NCBI GenBank assembly: GCA_958438125.1
Contig: CAUBQN010000090.1
Location: 1 to 6,181, forward strand
Origin: an uncultured Collinsella sp.
GTDB taxonomy: Bacteria; Actinomycetota; Coriobacteriia; Coriobacteriales; Coriobacteriaceae
Length of the DNA: 6,181 nt
Reading direction: 5' to 3'
Shown: positions 4,961-6,181 of the stretch, piece by piece
Numbering within the stretch: the stretch's first letter is position 1
Layout of the letters: every line of letters begins with the position of its first letter
Notes under the pieces: model-generated
What the model was told of the DNA's origin: nothing
Databases searched by the model: none
The model's input: the letters and a program-made list of their open reading frames with translations, nothing else
Translations under genes and position numbers: made by a program

Positions 4961-6181
4961 ATGCGTATCTACAACAGCGCTACCCATAAAAAGGAAGAGT
5001 TCCAGCCCATCGAGTCCGGCAAGGTCCGCATGTACGTGTGCGGCCCCACGGTCTACGACAACATCCACATCGGCAATGCCCGCACGTTCATCAGCTTCGA
5101 TGTGATTCGACGCTGGCTCATCGCGAGCGGCTACGAGGTCACGTTCGCCCAGAACCTCACCGATGTCGATGACAAGATCATCAAGCGCGCCAACGAGCAG
5201 GGCCGTACGGCTGCCGAGGTCGCAACGGAGTTCTCGGATAAGTTCATTGGCGTCATGCGCGCCGCCAACGTGCTCGATCCCGATGTGCGTCCTCGCGCCA
5301 CCAAGGAAATCGGCCCCATGATCGCCATGATCAAGACGCTTATCGAGCAGGGCCACGCTTACGCAGCCGATAACGGCGATGTGTACTTTGCCGTGCGCAG
5401 CGATCCCAACTATGGTCAGGTCTCGGGCCGCAACATCGACGACCTTATGGTTGGCGCGCGCATCGAGGAGAACGAGGACAAGAACGACCCGCTCGACTTT
5501 GCCCTGTGGAAGGCCGCCAAGCCGGGCGAGCCCAGCTGGCCGAGCCCCTGGGGCGAGGGCCGTCCCGGTTGGCACACCGAGTGTGCCGCCATGGTGCACC
5601 GCTACCTGGGCACCCCGATCGACATCCACGGCGGCGGCTCCGACCTTGCTTTCCCGCATCACGAGAACGAGTGCGCCCAGGCCACCTGCGCCTGGCACCA
5701 GGGCTTCTCCAACACCTGGATGCACACGGGCATGCTGCTGGTAGACGGCGAGAAGATGTCCAAGTCGCTCGGCAACTTCTTTACGCTGGCCGAGGTCCTC
5801 GAGCAGCACTCCGCTGCCGCCCTGCGCCTGCTGATGCTGCAGACGAGCTATCGCTCGCCGCTCGACTTTTCTTGGGAGCGCCTGGAGGGTGCCGAGAACT
5901 CGCTCACGCGTATCGCCGGTACGGTCGAGAACCTGCGCTGGGCCGCGAACCATGCGACGGCCGATGCCGATGTGGCTGCCGCCGAGGCATTTGCCGCCAA
6001 GGCCGCTGAGACTCGTGCTGCCTTTAAGGAGTGCATGGACGACGACTTTAACACCGCTGGTGCCATGGGTGCTGTCTTTGGCTTTGTGACCGAGTGCAAC
6101 CAGTACCTGGAGCAGGCGGGCGACGCTGCCGCCAAGGCCGCCGCGCTTGCCGCCGCCGACACGCTGGCCGAGCTGCTCGAT
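4961..6181 (+). CDS. cysS: Cysteinyl-tRNA synthetase (C-terminus cut by window edge)
   Basis: The frame is open for 407 residues to the right edge; CysRS is usually about 460-480, so the last 60-70 residues of the anticodon-binding region are missing. It charges tRNA-Cys with cysteine in the cytoplasm. The class I signatures are present: HIGNAR (residues 36-41, the HIGH-type motif) and KMSKS (265-269, in GEKMSKSLGN). The four zinc ligands that select cysteine match E. coli Cys28, Cys209, His234 and Glu238: Cys27 in YVCGPTVYD, Cys208 in GWHTECAAM, and His233 and Glu237 in FPHHENE. The DALR helical domain follows (from about 320) and is rich in Ala towards the edge. It starts 3 bases after ispF and is probably the fourth gene of the disA operon. 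Confidence 0.97.
   Translation, partial: MRIYNSATHKKEEFQPIESGKVRMYVCGPTVYDNIHIGNARTFISFDVIRRWLIASGYEVTFAQNLTDVDDKIIKRANEQGRTAAEVATEFSDKFIGVMRAANVLDPDVRPRATKEIGPMIAMIKTLIEQGHAYAADNGDVYFAVRSDPNYGQVSGRNIDDLMVGARIEENEDKNDPLDFALWKAAKPGEPSWPSPWGEGRPGWHTECAAMVHRYLGTPIDIHGGGSDLAFPHHENECAQATCAWHQGFSNTWMHTGMLLVDGEKMSKSLGNFFTLAEVLEQHSAAALRLLMLQTSYRSPLDFSWERLEGAENSLTRIAGTVENLRWAANHATADADVAAAEAFAAKAAETRAAFKECMDDDFNTAGAMGAVFGFVTECNQYLEQAGDAAAKAAALAAADTLAELLD

Noticed and set aside
4934..5953. 339-codon minus-strand open frame antisense to cysS
   Set aside because: It is a shadow of cysS, which has all its catalytic and zinc-binding motifs. Long antisense frames are expected with this codon bias.

Overview
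The window looks like chromosomal DNA from a high-GC Gram-positive bacterium. It is most likely an actinomycete of class Coriobacteriia, Collinsella-like. This is an inference from the strong GTC/ATC/CTC/GCC codon preference of the housekeeping genes, the GG(G)AG ribosome sites, the TTG and GTG starts, and the disA-ispD-ispF-cysS gene order. No rRNA, tRNA, insertion sequence or CRISPR array is visible.

Left half (minus strand). Positions 1-1760 hold a HipBA-type toxin-antitoxin pair: a GTG-started XRE-family antitoxin/repressor (1292-1759), then a HipA-family Ser/Thr kinase (1288 down to the left edge, incomplete at its C-terminus). The two genes are 3 bases apart. Upstream of hipB are three copies of a 16-bp dyad, ATGCA-N6-TGCAT, whose centres are exactly 27 bp apart. 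They lie over the likely promoter and are the best candidate for an autoregulatory operator. Next, 1884-2468 encodes an MntP-family manganese exporter, also on the minus strand. Its leader contains a GGGAGTAG box, reminiscent of the Mn2+-sensing yybP-ykoY riboswitch, and two mutually exclusive short hairpins, one of which covers the ribosome-binding site.

Right half (plus strand). A divergent 209-bp intergenic region carrying a long imperfect foldback (2524-2608) leads into a tight cluster: disA (c-di-AMP synthase, TTG start), ispD and ispF (two MEP-pathway isoprenoid enzymes), and cysS (cysteinyl-tRNA synthetase, cut by the right edge). disA and ispD overlap by 1 base, ispD and ispF overlap by 11 bases, and ispF and cysS are 3 bases apart. 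The four genes are therefore probably one translationally coupled operon linking a DNA-integrity/c-di-AMP signal gene with essential metabolism and translation.

The toxin-antitoxin locus uses more A/T-ending and rare codons than the operon, which fits accessory DNA next to a core locus. Most of the window is ordinary. The parts that merit a second look are the phased hipBA operators, the extended HipB tail, and the mntP/disA intergenic structures.
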